A DNA stretch of 64,000 bases from Pseudomonas simiae. Lineage in GTDB: Bacteria; Pseudomonadota; Gammaproteobacteria; Pseudomonadales; Pseudomonadaceae. The position numbers were made by a program, and so were the translations under genes. This document shows, one piece after another, positions 26,725 through 35,648 of this stretch. Under the pieces are notes generated by a model. That model ran no database searches and was not told the DNA's origin. It worked only from the letters and a program-made list of their open reading frames with translations. The stretch spans positions 124,001-188,000 of the forward strand of contig NZ_FOKB01000007.1 in assembly GCF_900111895.1 (NCBI RefSeq), read 5' to 3'. Positions within the stretch are counted from its first letter, which is position 1, and the number at the start of each line of letters is the position of its first letter.

Positions 26725-27227
26725 TGCTCACCTCCCACAACGTCCACGATGGCATCGCGAATATTGTTGTAGGCACCGCAGCGGCACAGGTTGCCGCTCA
26801 TCAGTTCTTGGATTTGCGCGGTGTCGTGGGCACGGCCTTCATTGGCCAGGCCCACGGCGGAACAGATCTGGCCGGGGGTGCAGTAACCGCACTGGAAGGC
26901 GTCGTGCTTGATGAACGCCTGCTGCATCGGGTGCAACTGGTCGCCGTTAGCCAGACCTTCGATGGTGGTCAGCTCGGCGCCGTCGCACATCACCGCCAGG
27001 GTCAGGCAGGCATTGATTCGCTTGCCGTCGCGCAACACTGTGCAGGCACCGCATTGGCCGTGGTCGCAGCCTTTTTTACTGCCGACCAGATCGAGTTGCT
27101 CGCGCAACAGGTCGAGCAGCGTGGTCCAGGGCAACACATCCAGCTGGCGTTCCTGGCCGTTGAGGCTCAGGCGTATGGAGTGGCTGACGAACGGTTGGGC
27201 CGCCGCGCCATTAGGGGTCGCGCTCAT
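26721..27227 (-). CDS. paoA: 2Fe-2S subunit of the aldehyde oxidoreductase
   Basis: Small iron-sulphur subunit of 168 residues with both 2Fe-2S clusters: the plant-ferredoxin type (GCDHGQCGACTV, then NACLT) and the helical type (CGYCTPGQ and CRCGAYNN). ATG 27227 is preceded by GAGG 6 nt upstream; a GTG two codons earlier is less likely. E. coli PaoA begins with a twin-arginine signal, but this protein starts MSATPNGAAAQPFVSHSIRL with no RR motif or hydrophobic core, so the complex is probably cytoplasmic. Confidence 0.9.
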   Translation of the reverse strand: MSATPNGAAAQPFVSHSIRLSLNGQERQLDVLPWTTLLDLLREQLDLVGSKKGCDHGQCGACTVLRDGKRINACLTLAVMCDGAELTTIEGLANGDQLHPMQQAFIKHDAFQCGYCTPGQICSAVGLANEGRAHDTAQIQELMSGNLCRCGAYNNIRDAIVDVVGGEQ

Positions 27228-27323
27228 AAACACCTCACGGGTTGGTCTACATCCGCGGCGTTCAGGAAAATCGCCGTCTCAGGGGTACGACTTCCCGGGG
27301 TATTGAGCGTTCAAGCTGATTGA

Positions 27324-27770
27324 TCAGCGGATATTGAGCTGCGTGGTCAGGGTGTTTTGCGGGGGGTTGATCGAGGAATTGCTGTACTGGAACCAGCCCT
27401 GGGCCTCGACATTCAGGTCAAACACATAGATGTAGCCCATCAGCGTGCCTGCGCCGTTGCACACTTCGCTGATGTTGCCGACCTGGCAGACCGGCGTGCG
27501 CTGCCCATTCAATTCGGCACCATCGAAGCGGCCCATGGGGTTATTGCCCAAGCCGACTTCCATCACAGAAACCTTGGTGGGACCGCGGTGCGTGCACATC
27601 TGCGTACTCTGCGCGCGCTCGGGAATGGTTTCGGTGCAAGCCGCCGATTCGACCTTGAACACGCGCACCTCGCTCAAGGGCGGTGCAGCCGCGCCCCACG
27701 CCGGTGCTGCGCCGAGCAACAGGCTGAGACAGGGGATCAGGGCTAGACTCCACGGGCTGGCGATTTTCAT
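27324..27770 (-). CDS. Small exported protein, DUF4879-like
   Basis: A 148-residue protein with a signal peptide (MKIASPWSLALIPCLSLLLGAAPAWG, cleavage near 26). The mature part contains four cysteines (SAACTE, QMCTH, PVCQV, EVCNG) that could form two disulphides, and ends in a beta-rich NTLTTQLNIR. It resembles the DUF4879 (YolA-like) family, a recognition from memory. It is 96 bp upstream of paoA on the same strand but probably independent. Function unknown. Confidence 0.65.
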   Translation of the reverse strand: MKIASPWSLALIPCLSLLLGAAPAWGAAAPPLSEVRVFKVESAACTETIPERAQSTQMCTHRGPTKVSVMEVGLGNNPMGRFDGAELNGQRTPVCQVGNISEVCNGAGTLMGYIYVFDLNVEAQGWFQYSNSSINPPQNTLTTQLNIR

Positions 27771-27943
27771 GCTGCAAGTGACCTTCGTTTAAACGTCGGC
27801 GCAGTATGCCTCAAGGCCTCGGCTGCTGGTATGATGCGCCGCTTTTTCCGATCCTCTCTGAAACCACAGGCGCTTGGCGCAGTTTGTGCTTTGACTTAGA
27901 GGTCAACAAATCACGACGCCACAGAGCGTCACAGGGAGCAGGC

Positions 27944-29239
27944 ATGCTGGAAAAGCTGTTTCAACTCAAGGCACACAACACCAACGTGCGCACCGAGATT
28001 CTCGCGGGCATCACGACATTCCTGGCCATGGCCTACATCCTGTTCGTGAACCCGAGCATCCTCGGCGAGACCGGCATGGACAAGGGCGCGGTGTTTGTCG
28101 CGACCTGCCTGGCGGCGGCCATCGGTTCGACCGTGATGGGCCTGATCGCCAACTACCCGATCGCCCTCGCGCCGGGCATGGGCCTCAACGCCTTCTTTAC
28201 CTACACCGTCGTCCTGCACATGGGCCATACCTGGCAGGTTGCGCTGGGTGCGGTGTTTATCTCGGCGGTGCTGTTCTTTCTGCTGTCGATCTTCCGTATT
28301 CGTGAATGGATCATCAACGCCATCCCCCTGCCGCTGCGCTCGGCGATTGCCGCCGGTATCGGTCTGTTCCTGGCGTTGATCGCCCTGCATAACGCCGGCA
28401 TCGTGGTCAGCAACCCGGCCACCATGGTCGGCATGGGCGACTTGAAACAACCCGCGCCGATCCTCGCCACCCTCGGTTTCGTGCTGATCGTTGCACTGGA
28501 AGCCCTGGCCGTGCGCGGCGCGGTGCTGATCGGTATCCTGGCGGTGACCATCGTGTCGATCCTGCTTGGCGTCACCGCCTTCGGCGGCGTGACCTCGATG
28601 CCACCGTCCCTGGCTCCGACCTTCCTGCAGCTGGACATCAAAGGCGCGCTGGATATCGGCCTGGTCAGCGTGATCTTCGCCTTCCTGTTCGTCGACCTGT
28701 TCGACAACTCCGGCACCCTGATCGGCGTGGCCAAGCGTGCCGGCCTGATGGGCAAGGACGGCCACATGCCGAAAATGGGTCGTGCGTTGATTGCCGACAG
28801 TACTGCCGCCATGGCCGGCTCGCTGCTGGGCACATCGACCACCACCAGCTACATTGAATCAGCGGCTGGCGTGAGCGCCGGTGGCCGTACCGGTTTGACC
28901 GCCATAGTGGTCGCGATTTTGTTCCTGCTGGCGTTGTTCTTCTCGCCACTGGCCGCCAGCGTACCGGCCTTCGCCACTGCGCCGGCACTGCTGTTCGTGG
29001 CGGTGCTGATGACCCAGGGCCTGGCCGAAATCGACTGGGACGACATCACAGTTGCAGCGCCGGTGGTCATCACCGCCCTGGCGATGCCTTTCACCTACTC
29101 CATTGCCAACGGCATCGCCTTCGGTTTCATCGCCTGGACCGCCATCAAGCTGCTTTCGGGCCGCTACCGTGAGCTGAACCCAGCGCTGGTGATTCTGTCG
29201 ATTCTGTTTGTGATCAAGCTGGGCTGGTTCAACGCATGA
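27944..29239 (+). CDS. NCS2-family (AzgA-like) purine permease
   Basis: Polytopic inner-membrane permease of 431 residues, probably a proton symporter for adenine, hypoxanthine or guanine. It has the AzgA-type N-terminus (FQLKAHNTNVRTEILAGITTFLAMAYILFVNPSIL, residues 6-40), FVDLFDNSGTLIGVAKRAG and LLGTSTTTSYIESAAGVSAGGRTGLTA. ATG 27944 follows GGGAGCAGGC; the frame is open 138 bp upstream without conservation. It overlaps trmA by 4 bp, as do PA4719-4720 in P. aeruginosa. Confidence 0.88.
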   Translation: MLEKLFQLKAHNTNVRTEILAGITTFLAMAYILFVNPSILGETGMDKGAVFVATCLAAAIGSTVMGLIANYPIALAPGMGLNAFFTYTVVLHMGHTWQVALGAVFISAVLFFLLSIFRIREWIINAIPLPLRSAIAAGIGLFLALIALHNAGIVVSNPATMVGMGDLKQPAPILATLGFVLIVALEALAVRGAVLIGILAVTIVSILLGVTAFGGVTSMPPSLAPTFLQLDIKGALDIGLVSVIFAFLFVDLFDNSGTLIGVAKRAGLMGKDGHMPKMGRALIADSTAAMAGSLLGTSTTTSYIESAAGVSAGGRTGLTAIVVAILFLLALFFSPLAASVPAFATAPALLFVAVLMTQGLAEIDWDDITVAAPVVITALAMPFTYSIANGIAFGFIAWTAIKLLSGRYRELNPALVILSILFVIKLGWFNA

Positions 29240-30315
29240 CTTTTGACGCCGCACGCTACACCGCTCAACTGCAAGACAAGGTCACGCGCTTGCGTGACCT
29301 GCTGGCCCCGTTCGACGCGCCAGAACCGCAGGTCTTCGACTCGCCGCTGCAGAACTTCCGCCTGCGCGCCGAGTTCCGCCTGTGGCGCGAGGGCGGTGAG
29401 CGCCACTACGCGATGTTCTCCCAGGACGACAAGCGCACGCCGATCCTGATCGAAGCGTTCCCCATCGCAAGCACACGCATCAACCAGTTGATGCCGCAAC
29501 TCAAGGCCGCCTGGCAAGCCAGCGCCGCCCTGAGCCACAAGCTGTTCCAGGTGGAGTTCCTGACCACCCTGGCCGGCGACGCGATGATCACCCTGTGTTA
29601 TCACCGCCCGCTGGATGAGCACTGGCACACCGCCGCACGCCAACTGGCGGCCGACTTGAATGTCAGCATCATCGGCCGCTCCAAGGGCAAGCGCGATGTG
29701 ATCGGCCACGACTACGTGGTGGAGAAACTCGACGTCGGCGGCCGCACGTTCAGTTACCGCCAACCCGAAGGCGCCTTCACTCAGCCCAACGGCACGGTGA
29801 ATCAGAAGATGCTCAACTGGGCCTATGAAGCCTTGGGTGATCGTCCGGATGACTTGCTGGAGCTGTATTGCGGCAACGGCAACTTCACCCTGCCCCTGGC
29901 TACGCGTGTACGCAAAGTGCTGGCCACCGAAATCAGCAAGACCTCGGTGAATGCGGCCCTGAGCAACCTCGATGAAAACGCGGTGGATAACGTCACCCTG
30001 GTGCGCCTCTCCGCCGAAGAACTCACCGAGGCACTGAATGAAGTGCGCCCGTTCCGCCGCTTGCACGGCATCGACCTGAAAAGCTACGAATTCGGCAGTG
30101 TCTTCGTCGACCCGCCTCGCGCAGGTATGGACCCGGACACCTGCGAGCTGACCCGGCGCTTCGATAACATCCTGTACATCTCCTGCAACCCGGAGACGCT
30201 GGCGGCGAACATTGCGCAACTGCATGACACGCACAAGATTACCCAATGCGCGATGTTTGACCAGTTCCCGTGGACGCACCATATGGAGTCCGGGGTGTTA
30301 TTGACTCGGCGGTAA
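29236..30315 (+). CDS. trmA: tRNA (uracil-54-C5)-methyltransferase TrmA
   Basis: SAM-dependent enzyme of 359 residues making m5U54 (ribothymidine) in the T-loop of tRNA. Motifs: DLLELYCGNGNFTLPLA (SAM site, about 210-226), VDPPRAGMD (about 291-299) and the catalytic-nucleophile motif YISCNPETLAAN (about 315-326). The protein ends ESGVLLTRR. The start overlaps the permease stop (ATGA). Confidence 0.97.
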   Translation: MTFDAARYTAQLQDKVTRLRDLLAPFDAPEPQVFDSPLQNFRLRAEFRLWREGGERHYAMFSQDDKRTPILIEAFPIASTRINQLMPQLKAAWQASAALSHKLFQVEFLTTLAGDAMITLCYHRPLDEHWHTAARQLAADLNVSIIGRSKGKRDVIGHDYVVEKLDVGGRTFSYRQPEGAFTQPNGTVNQKMLNWAYEALGDRPDDLLELYCGNGNFTLPLATRVRKVLATEISKTSVNAALSNLDENAVDNVTLVRLSAEELTEALNEVRPFRRLHGIDLKSYEFGSVFVDPPRAGMDPDTCELTRRFDNILYISCNPETLAANIAQLHDTHKITQCAMFDQFPWTHHMESGVLLTRR

Positions 30316-30412
30316 CTCAAGGTCCTCCGGTGCCTGCTTGCGCGGCCGTCCGCCCTTCTTGCCATTGGCGCGGGCGGCGGCTAAAGCCCGGCGAATGCCG
30401 GGTTGTGACCAC
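30298..30412 (-). other. Possible coding remnant with a basic GKKGGRPRK tail
   Basis: In the gap between trmA and hasF the minus strand reads, without a start codon, ALAAARANGKKGGRPRK then QAPEDLELPPSQ and a stop. The Ala/Arg helix followed by GGRPRK resembles the linker of serine recombinases and other basic DNA-binding tails. The frame has no ATG, GTG or TTG and overlaps the trmA end, so it is at best a remnant. It also holds the hasF terminator. Confidence 0.25.
30383..30405 (-). terminator. Terminator of the has operon
   Basis: Minus-strand stem CCCGGC-ATTC-GCCGGG (30402-30387) followed by CTTTAG, 10 bp after the hasF stop. The T-run is short. Confidence 0.65.
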
Positions 30413-31729
30413 TTATGCCGAGGGCTGGAAATACCCCGCCAATGCCCGCAAGTCCTGCTCGTTCAGCAACCCCGCGTAATACTTCAACTGAATCCTCGCC
30501 AACAAATAGGCATGCCGCGCGTTCGCCAAATCGCGACGGGCGGTGAAGAGTTGTTGCTCGGCGTCGAGCACGTCGAGGTTGACTCGTTCACCGCCGGCCA
30601 CACTCTTTTTCGTCGCAGCGACCAACGCTGTGGCGGAGCTGACCGCCATCTCATAGGCACGCACTTTCGCCGCGCCGCTGGTGTTGAGGTTGAACTGTTT
30701 GCGCAACTCCACCAGGGTGGCCGAGGTTTGCGCGTCAAGCTCGTATTGGGCCTGGGACAGCTGGTTCGCCGCCTGGCGGGTGGACGCCGATACGCCGCCG
30801 CCGGCAAACAGCGGCAGGCTGACCTGAATGCCGACGGTATTGGTGTCGTACTTCTGGTTGTAGCTGCTTTCCGAGTCGGAGTTGGTCTGGCGGCTGGTGG
30901 CATACAGGCTGACCTTGGGCAGGTGTCCTGCGCGTTTGCGCTCCACTTCATAGGACGCCACATCCAGGGCATGGTGCTGGGATTTAAGTTCCGGGTTGTT
31001 GGCCATGGCCATCTCGCGCCAGGTTTCGAAACGATTGGGCTCCAAGGGCGGTATCTCGAATTGACGCGTCAGCGGCGCCAGCTCTTCGATCTGCAGCGGT
31101 TGGCCAATGATGGCTTCCAGCTCACGCAATGCGCTGTCCTGAGCGTCCTGGGATTCGATTTCTTCAGCCAGGGCCAAGCTCAAGCGCGCCTGGGTTTCCA
31201 GCACATCGGTGCGTGTGCCTTCACCACCTTTTAAGAGGCGATCATTGAGTTGCAAGCGCTCGGCATACGCGCGCTTCTGAGCGCGGCTCAGCTCGATGCG
31301 TTCCTGGGCCAGCAACGCCTGGCTGTAAGCGTTGAGCACCCGCACCGCCAGCTCCTGGCTCTTGCCGCGAAAGCGCTCGTCGGCCATGAGCGCCTGGGCG
31401 GTGCCCTGGCGAAAACGCGCGTAGGCTTCGTAATCCAGCAGCGGTTGCTGCAAGGTCAGGGTCGACGCATAGCTGCGGTAATCACGCTCACTGGTCACAT
31501 CACCCGCCGTCACTTCGGATGCGTTGCGCGAGTTGTTATAGCTCCACGACAAATTCGGTAGTAACGCCGCACGGCCGATCGCGCGGTTTTCTTCACCGCC
31601 TTCACGCTCCTGGATAGCGGCCTGAAATGTCGGATCATTGCGTAGGGCCAAGTCGTAGGCATCCAGCAAACCCAAGGCCTGCACCGCCGAGGAACAACCA
31701 AAACACACGGTAAACAACAGCGCCTTCAT
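30413..31729 (-). CDS. hasF: TolC-type outer-membrane component of the hemophore secretion system
   Basis: Outer-membrane efflux protein of 438 residues with a signal peptide (MKALLFTVCFGCSSAVQALG) and two OEP domains forming the beta-barrel and coiled-coil tunnel. LLDAYDLALRNDPTFQAA at the mature N-terminus is typical for AprF/PrtF/HasF. It overlaps hasE by 4 bp. Being encoded here, it provides a dedicated channel for the HasD-HasE exporter. Confidence 0.92.
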   Translation of the reverse strand: MKALLFTVCFGCSSAVQALGLLDAYDLALRNDPTFQAAIQEREGGEENRAIGRAALLPNLSWSYNNSRNASEVTAGDVTSERDYRSYASTLTLQQPLLDYEAYARFRQGTAQALMADERFRGKSQELAVRVLNAYSQALLAQERIELSRAQKRAYAERLQLNDRLLKGGEGTRTDVLETQARLSLALAEEIESQDAQDSALRELEAIIGQPLQIEELAPLTRQFEIPPLEPNRFETWREMAMANNPELKSQHHALDVASYEVERKRAGHLPKVSLYATSRQTNSDSESSYNQKYDTNTVGIQVSLPLFAGGGVSASTRQAANQLSQAQYELDAQTSATLVELRKQFNLNTSGAAKVRAYEMAVSSATALVAATKKSVAGGERVNLDVLDAEQQLFTARRDLANARHAYLLARIQLKYYAGLLNEQDLRALAGYFQPSA

Positions 31730-33051
31730 TCTTCCACCAGGGCCATATGGGTGCGATCCATCAAAGGTTTAAACAGGTAGTTGAGCATCGAGCGCTCGCC
31801 AGTCTTGACGAAGGTTTCCACTGGCATGCCCGGACGGATCTGCACACCGCCCAGTTGCTGCATGCCGGCCGCGCTGACTTGGGCACGCAGCGTGTAATAC
31901 GGCTCGTCGGAGCGTTCATCGACCTGGCGGTCCGCCGACACCAACGTCACCTCGCCGGCCACCCGTGGTGTGGTGGATTGGTTGAACGCCGAAAACATCA
32001 GTTCCACCGGCAGGCCGGGGTGCACCTTGTCGACCATCTGCACCGGCACCCGCGCCTCCACCAGCAAGGGTTCGCCCTGGGGCACGATGTCCATCAACGC
32101 CTGGCCGGGCTTGATCACGCCGCCTTCGGTGTACACATCCAATCCCACCACCACGCCAGATGCGGGGGCGCGCACCAGGCTGTTAGCCAGTTCGAACTCG
32201 GCCGACGCCAGGCGATTACGCAGGTCGTCGCTGCGGGTGCGGGTCTCGGCCAACTGGCCACGCAGGTCCTTCTGAAAGTCTTCGCCGAGCTGTCGGATGC
32301 GCAGGCGCAGTTCCATCACCTGGCGTTGCAGTTGGCCGATGCGGCCGTAGTCCTCGGCGATGGCGCCGTCTATTTGTGAGTACAACCGTTCGCTGTCGAG
32401 CAGGCGATTGCGTGGGATGTAACCCTCACGCGCCAGCTCGCGCAGGCCCTGCAACTGCTCATTCAACGCGGCGCGTTGGTGGACTTTGCTCGCTTGCGAA
32501 TCCCGCGTGCCACGCAGTTGCGCCTCGGCCCCGGCGATGGTTTCGCGCAGGCCTTGTTGCTCGGTGGCCAATGCCTGGGCGCGGCTATTGAACAGCTGCC
32601 GTTGCAGGCTCAGCGTGCCCGCCGCCTCCGGGTCGTTGAGCAACTCAGGCCCGAAACGGATCGCCGACAACCCTTCACTTTCCGCACTCAAGCGCGCTTC
32701 GCTGGCCAGGGACGCCAGGTACTGGCTGCGCAGAGACTGCATCTGCGCGCGCAACGGGGTTTCCTTCAAGCGCAGTAACACCTGGCCGGCGCTGACCACG
32801 TCACCGTCGCGCACGTCGATACGCTCGACGATGCCACCGGCAGGATGCTGCACGGTCTTGCGATGACCCGAGACCATGACCTTACCCGGCACCGCCACGC
32901 CCTTGTCCAACGGCGCCAGCGCGGCCCAACCAAGGAACCCGGCAAAACCACCGAGCACCAACAACCAGCCCAGGCGCGAGTACTGTTTGTCATCCAGCGC
33001 CAGGACGTTGTTAGGCGCTTCGCTGACCAACACGGGTTTGCTCTGGTTCAT
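31726..33051 (-). CDS. hasE: HlyD-family membrane fusion protein of the hemophore secretion system
   Basis: Adaptor of 441 residues. It has a short cytoplasmic N-terminus, one transmembrane helix (GWLLVLGGFAGFLGWAALAPL, about 29-49), the biotinyl-lipoyl half motif VPGKVMVSGHRKTVQHPAGGIVERIDVRDGDVV, a long coiled coil (about 100-290) and a beta-barrel end. It is of the AprE/PrtE/HasE type that links the inner-membrane ABC exporter to HasF. Overlaps of 4 bp on both sides show tight coupling. Confidence 0.93.
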   Translation of the reverse strand: MNQSKPVLVSEAPNNVLALDDKQYSRLGWLLVLGGFAGFLGWAALAPLDKGVAVPGKVMVSGHRKTVQHPAGGIVERIDVRDGDVVSAGQVLLRLKETPLRAQMQSLRSQYLASLASEARLSAESEGLSAIRFGPELLNDPEAAGTLSLQRQLFNSRAQALATEQQGLRETIAGAEAQLRGTRDSQASKVHQRAALNEQLQGLRELAREGYIPRNRLLDSERLYSQIDGAIAEDYGRIGQLQRQVMELRLRIRQLGEDFQKDLRGQLAETRTRSDDLRNRLASAEFELANSLVRAPASGVVVGLDVYTEGGVIKPGQALMDIVPQGEPLLVEARVPVQMVDKVHPGLPVELMFSAFNQSTTPRVAGEVTLVSADRQVDERSDEPYYTLRAQVSAAGMQQLGGVQIRPGMPVETFVKTGERSMLNYLFKPLMDRTHMALVEE

Positions 33052-34784
33052 GCCTGTTTTCCTTCACCGAGGCGGTAGCTCATGCTCATGGTCGATACCG
33101 GCTTGGCCGCTGCCGGTTTCTGCCGTGCCTCCAGCACGCGCGCCGTCGGCCCGAAGGCTTGCATCTGGCCGTCCTTGAGGATCAGCAGCTGGTCCGTCAG
33201 GCTTAGCACGTTGGGTTTGTGGGTGATCAGGATGATCGTACGACGCTGCTGCTTGAGCTGGGCGATGGCCCGGAGCAGGGCGTGTTCACCGCTTTCATCA
33301 AGGTTGGCATTGGGCTCATCCAGCACGATCAGCGCAGGCAGGCCGTACAACGCACGGGCCAGGGCGACGCGTTGTTTCTGGCCGCCGGACAGCCCGGCGC
33401 CGCCCTCCCCCAAGTGCGTGTCGTAGCCTTGGGGCAGTTGCAGGATCAGCTCATGTACGCCGGCCAGTTGCGCGGCAGCAAAGACTTTGTCGGCGTCGAC
33501 TTCAGCAAAGCGCGCGATGTTCTGCGCGATGCTGCCGGCGAACAACTGGATGTCTTGCGGCAGGTAACCGATGTGCGGGCCCAACTGCTGTTTGTCCCAC
33601 AGCGCCAAGTCGGCACCGTCCAGCCGCACCTTGCCGGCCAGGGGGCCCCAGGCGCCCACCAGTATCCGAGCCAGGGTGGACTTGCCGCAGCCAGACGGCC
33701 CGATCACGCCCAGGACTTCGCCTGCTGCCAGGGTGAAGCCCAGATTAGCCAACGCCGGCCGACGGCTGCCAGGGGCACAGGCGCTGATCTGTTCGACGCT
33801 CAGTTGGCCTTTGGGCACCGGCAGCGTCATGCGCTCAGGGCGCGCGGGATTAGCCTCCAGCATCTGCGACAACCGATCGAAGGCCAGGCGTGCCGAGCCC
33901 CATTGTTTCCACACGCCGATCAATTGGTCGATAGGGCTCAGCACACGGCCCATCAGGATCGAACCGGCAATCATCATCCCGGGCGTGATATCGCCCTGCA
34001 CTGCCAGCAAGGCGCCCAGGCCCAGTACCAGGGATTGCAACGCCAAGCGCACACCCTTGGACCAAGCGGTGACGGTCGCCGTCTTTTCACTGGCCAGGTT
34101 CTGCTGCGCCAAAAACGCCTGATGCTGACCGAACCATCGGGCACGCAAGGTGGCAAGCATGCCCATGGCTTCGATGGTGTCGGCATTGCGCAGGTTGGCC
34201 GTGGCTTGCTGGCTGGCGTTGATGGACAGTTGGCTGGCCAGGGCCATGGGCGCCTGGCTGACGTGATGGTTGACCCACGCCAGCACGATCAACAACACCG
34301 CCCCGACCAGGGCCAGCAGACCCAGCCAGGGATGGAACAGGAAAATCACCAGCAGGTACACCGGAAACCACGGCGCATCGAAGAACGCGAACAACGCCTG
34401 GCCGGTGGCGAACTGGCGCAGCGTGGTCAGGTCATGCAGCGCCTGGCCCGCCGCCTGGGTGCCGCCCTTGAGTTGCGCTTCGAACGCGGCGTCGTACACC
34501 CGCTGGTTCAAGCGCATGTCCATCTGCGTACCGAGTCGAATCACCACCTGGCTGCGCACCCATTCCAACGCGCCCATCAGGCCGAACAGGCCGAGGATCA
34601 TCAGCGTCAGCATCAACAGGGTCATCTGGTTGCCCGAGGCCAGCACCCGGTCGTACACCTGCAGCATGTAAAGCGCCGGCGCGAGCATCAGCAGGTTAAT
34701 CACCGCCGAGAACAGGCCGATGTTGAAGAAGCCACTTTTATAGGCCTTGAGGGCGGCCAGGGTTTCGTTGCCGGCGTGGCGCAT
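33048..34784 (-). CDS. hasD: Type I secretion ABC transporter (permease-ATPase) for the hemophore
   Basis: Fused membrane-ATPase protein of 578 residues, the usual length for PrtD/AprD/HasD. It has six membrane segments in the first 300 residues, then Walker A GPSGCGKST (about 361-369), signature LSGGQKQRVALARAL (about 461-475) and Walker B LIVLDEPNANLD. It recognises the C-terminal secretion signal of HasA. It begins 162 bp after the hasA stop; that interval carries three hairpins. Confidence 0.94.
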   Translation of the reverse strand: MRHAGNETLAALKAYKSGFFNIGLFSAVINLLMLAPALYMLQVYDRVLASGNQMTLLMLTLMILGLFGLMGALEWVRSQVVIRLGTQMDMRLNQRVYDAAFEAQLKGGTQAAGQALHDLTTLRQFATGQALFAFFDAPWFPVYLLVIFLFHPWLGLLALVGAVLLIVLAWVNHHVSQAPMALASQLSINASQQATANLRNADTIEAMGMLATLRARWFGQHQAFLAQQNLASEKTATVTAWSKGVRLALQSLVLGLGALLAVQGDITPGMMIAGSILMGRVLSPIDQLIGVWKQWGSARLAFDRLSQMLEANPARPERMTLPVPKGQLSVEQISACAPGSRRPALANLGFTLAAGEVLGVIGPSGCGKSTLARILVGAWGPLAGKVRLDGADLALWDKQQLGPHIGYLPQDIQLFAGSIAQNIARFAEVDADKVFAAAQLAGVHELILQLPQGYDTHLGEGGAGLSGGQKQRVALARALYGLPALIVLDEPNANLDESGEHALLRAIAQLKQQRRTIILITHKPNVLSLTDQLLILKDGQMQAFGPTARVLEARQKPAAAKPVSTMSMSYRLGEGKQA

Positions 34785-34810
34785 CTGGGGATTCTCATGG
34801 GGTTGAGCGG

Positions 34811-34933
34811 GCAGCGCCGCGTTGACAGGTAAAACGGCGCTGCGCAGAATTCGGCACCGCCGTCGCTGAAGAAATAGAAGGCTTGGGCGACGGCGGTGTA
34901 ATGCGGCGAATGGGAGAGCGATCTTCCATTCGC
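34811..34933 (-). promoter_or_regulatory. Three strong hairpins in the hasA-hasD intergenic region
   Basis: Inverted repeats: GCGAATGG/CCATTCGC (34906-34913 with 34926-34933, 12-nt loop), CACCGCCGTCGC/GCGACGGCGGTG (34855-34866 with 34887-34898, 20-nt loop) and GCAGCGCCG/CGGCGCTGC (34811-34819 with 34835-34843). All lie between the hasA stop and the hasD start. None is followed by a T-run on the transcribed (minus) strand; the first has T6 only on the plus strand. They could protect hasA mRNA or attenuate read-through into hasDEF. Confidence 0.7.
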
Positions 34934-34946
34934 TTTTTTCTTCGCG

Positions 34947-35567
34947 TCAGGCGGCCAGGGCGAAGTCCTGAGGCACGTCTTGCACGCCCACGAGCGCCAC
35001 GTCGGAAGCCGCGACCGAAGCCGAGTCCACATGGGCCACACCGGCGGCAGCCAGTTGGTCGAACGTCGAGTTGATCGACAGGTTTGGATCGATGTCCTTG
35101 AGCAGGGAGTCGATCGCCGAAGCCAGTGCCGAGCTGTCGCCGCTCATCAGGCCGTACACGATTTTGTGTACCTGGCCGTCACGGCCTTCGGACTGCAGGC
35201 TCGACAGGCCCAGGTTGGCGAAGCTGACTTCCTGCTCGCCGAGGGCGTAGCTACCGCCGGCAGCGCCGCCCGTCAGGACAGTGCCCAGGTCCAGGGAGTC
35301 GATCGAACCCCACAAGGTGTGCGACGGCGGATTGAACAAGGTGTAATGCAGGTCACCGTTAGCGACCACTGCTGCGTTGCTGACAGTGCTCGACACACCG
35401 TATTGGGTGCCGTCGAACGGGCCAGGATTGAAACCACCGGTGTTCGAACCCTCTTTGACCGAACCTTCACGGTGGTTCAGGTCACCAAAGTAAGCCGACC
35501 AGTCGCTCAGGTACTCGGCAACGGTGCTAGCGGCGTAGGTCGTGCTGTATGAAATAGAAATGCTCAT
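34947..35567 (-). CDS. hasA: Secreted haem-binding protein HasA (hemophore)
   Basis: Extracellular hemophore of 206 residues that captures haem from host or environmental haemoproteins and hands it to HasR. Haem-site residues fall at the positions known from other HasA proteins: His32, Tyr75 (GDLHYTLFNPPSH) and His83. There is no signal peptide; the C-terminus, ending VPQDFALAA, matches the type I secretion signal. The start MSISISYSTTYA follows TTGGAGTTTTGC. It lies 81 bp after hasR and upstream of its own exporter genes. Confidence 0.97.
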   Translation of the reverse strand: MSISISYSTTYAASTVAEYLSDWSAYFGDLNHREGSVKEGSNTGGFNPGPFDGTQYGVSSTVSNAAVVANGDLHYTLFNPPSHTLWGSIDSLDLGTVLTGGAAGGSYALGEQEVSFANLGLSSLQSEGRDGQVHKIVYGLMSGDSSALASAIDSLLKDIDPNLSINSTFDQLAAAGVAHVDSASVAASDVALVGVQDVPQDFALAA

Positions 35568-35648
35568 GCAAAACTCCAAGTCATGGGGTGGTAACTCCAC
35601 AGCAGGCCAGTGCATGCTGTGGTTTTGCCCGTCACTGGGCAAAATCGG

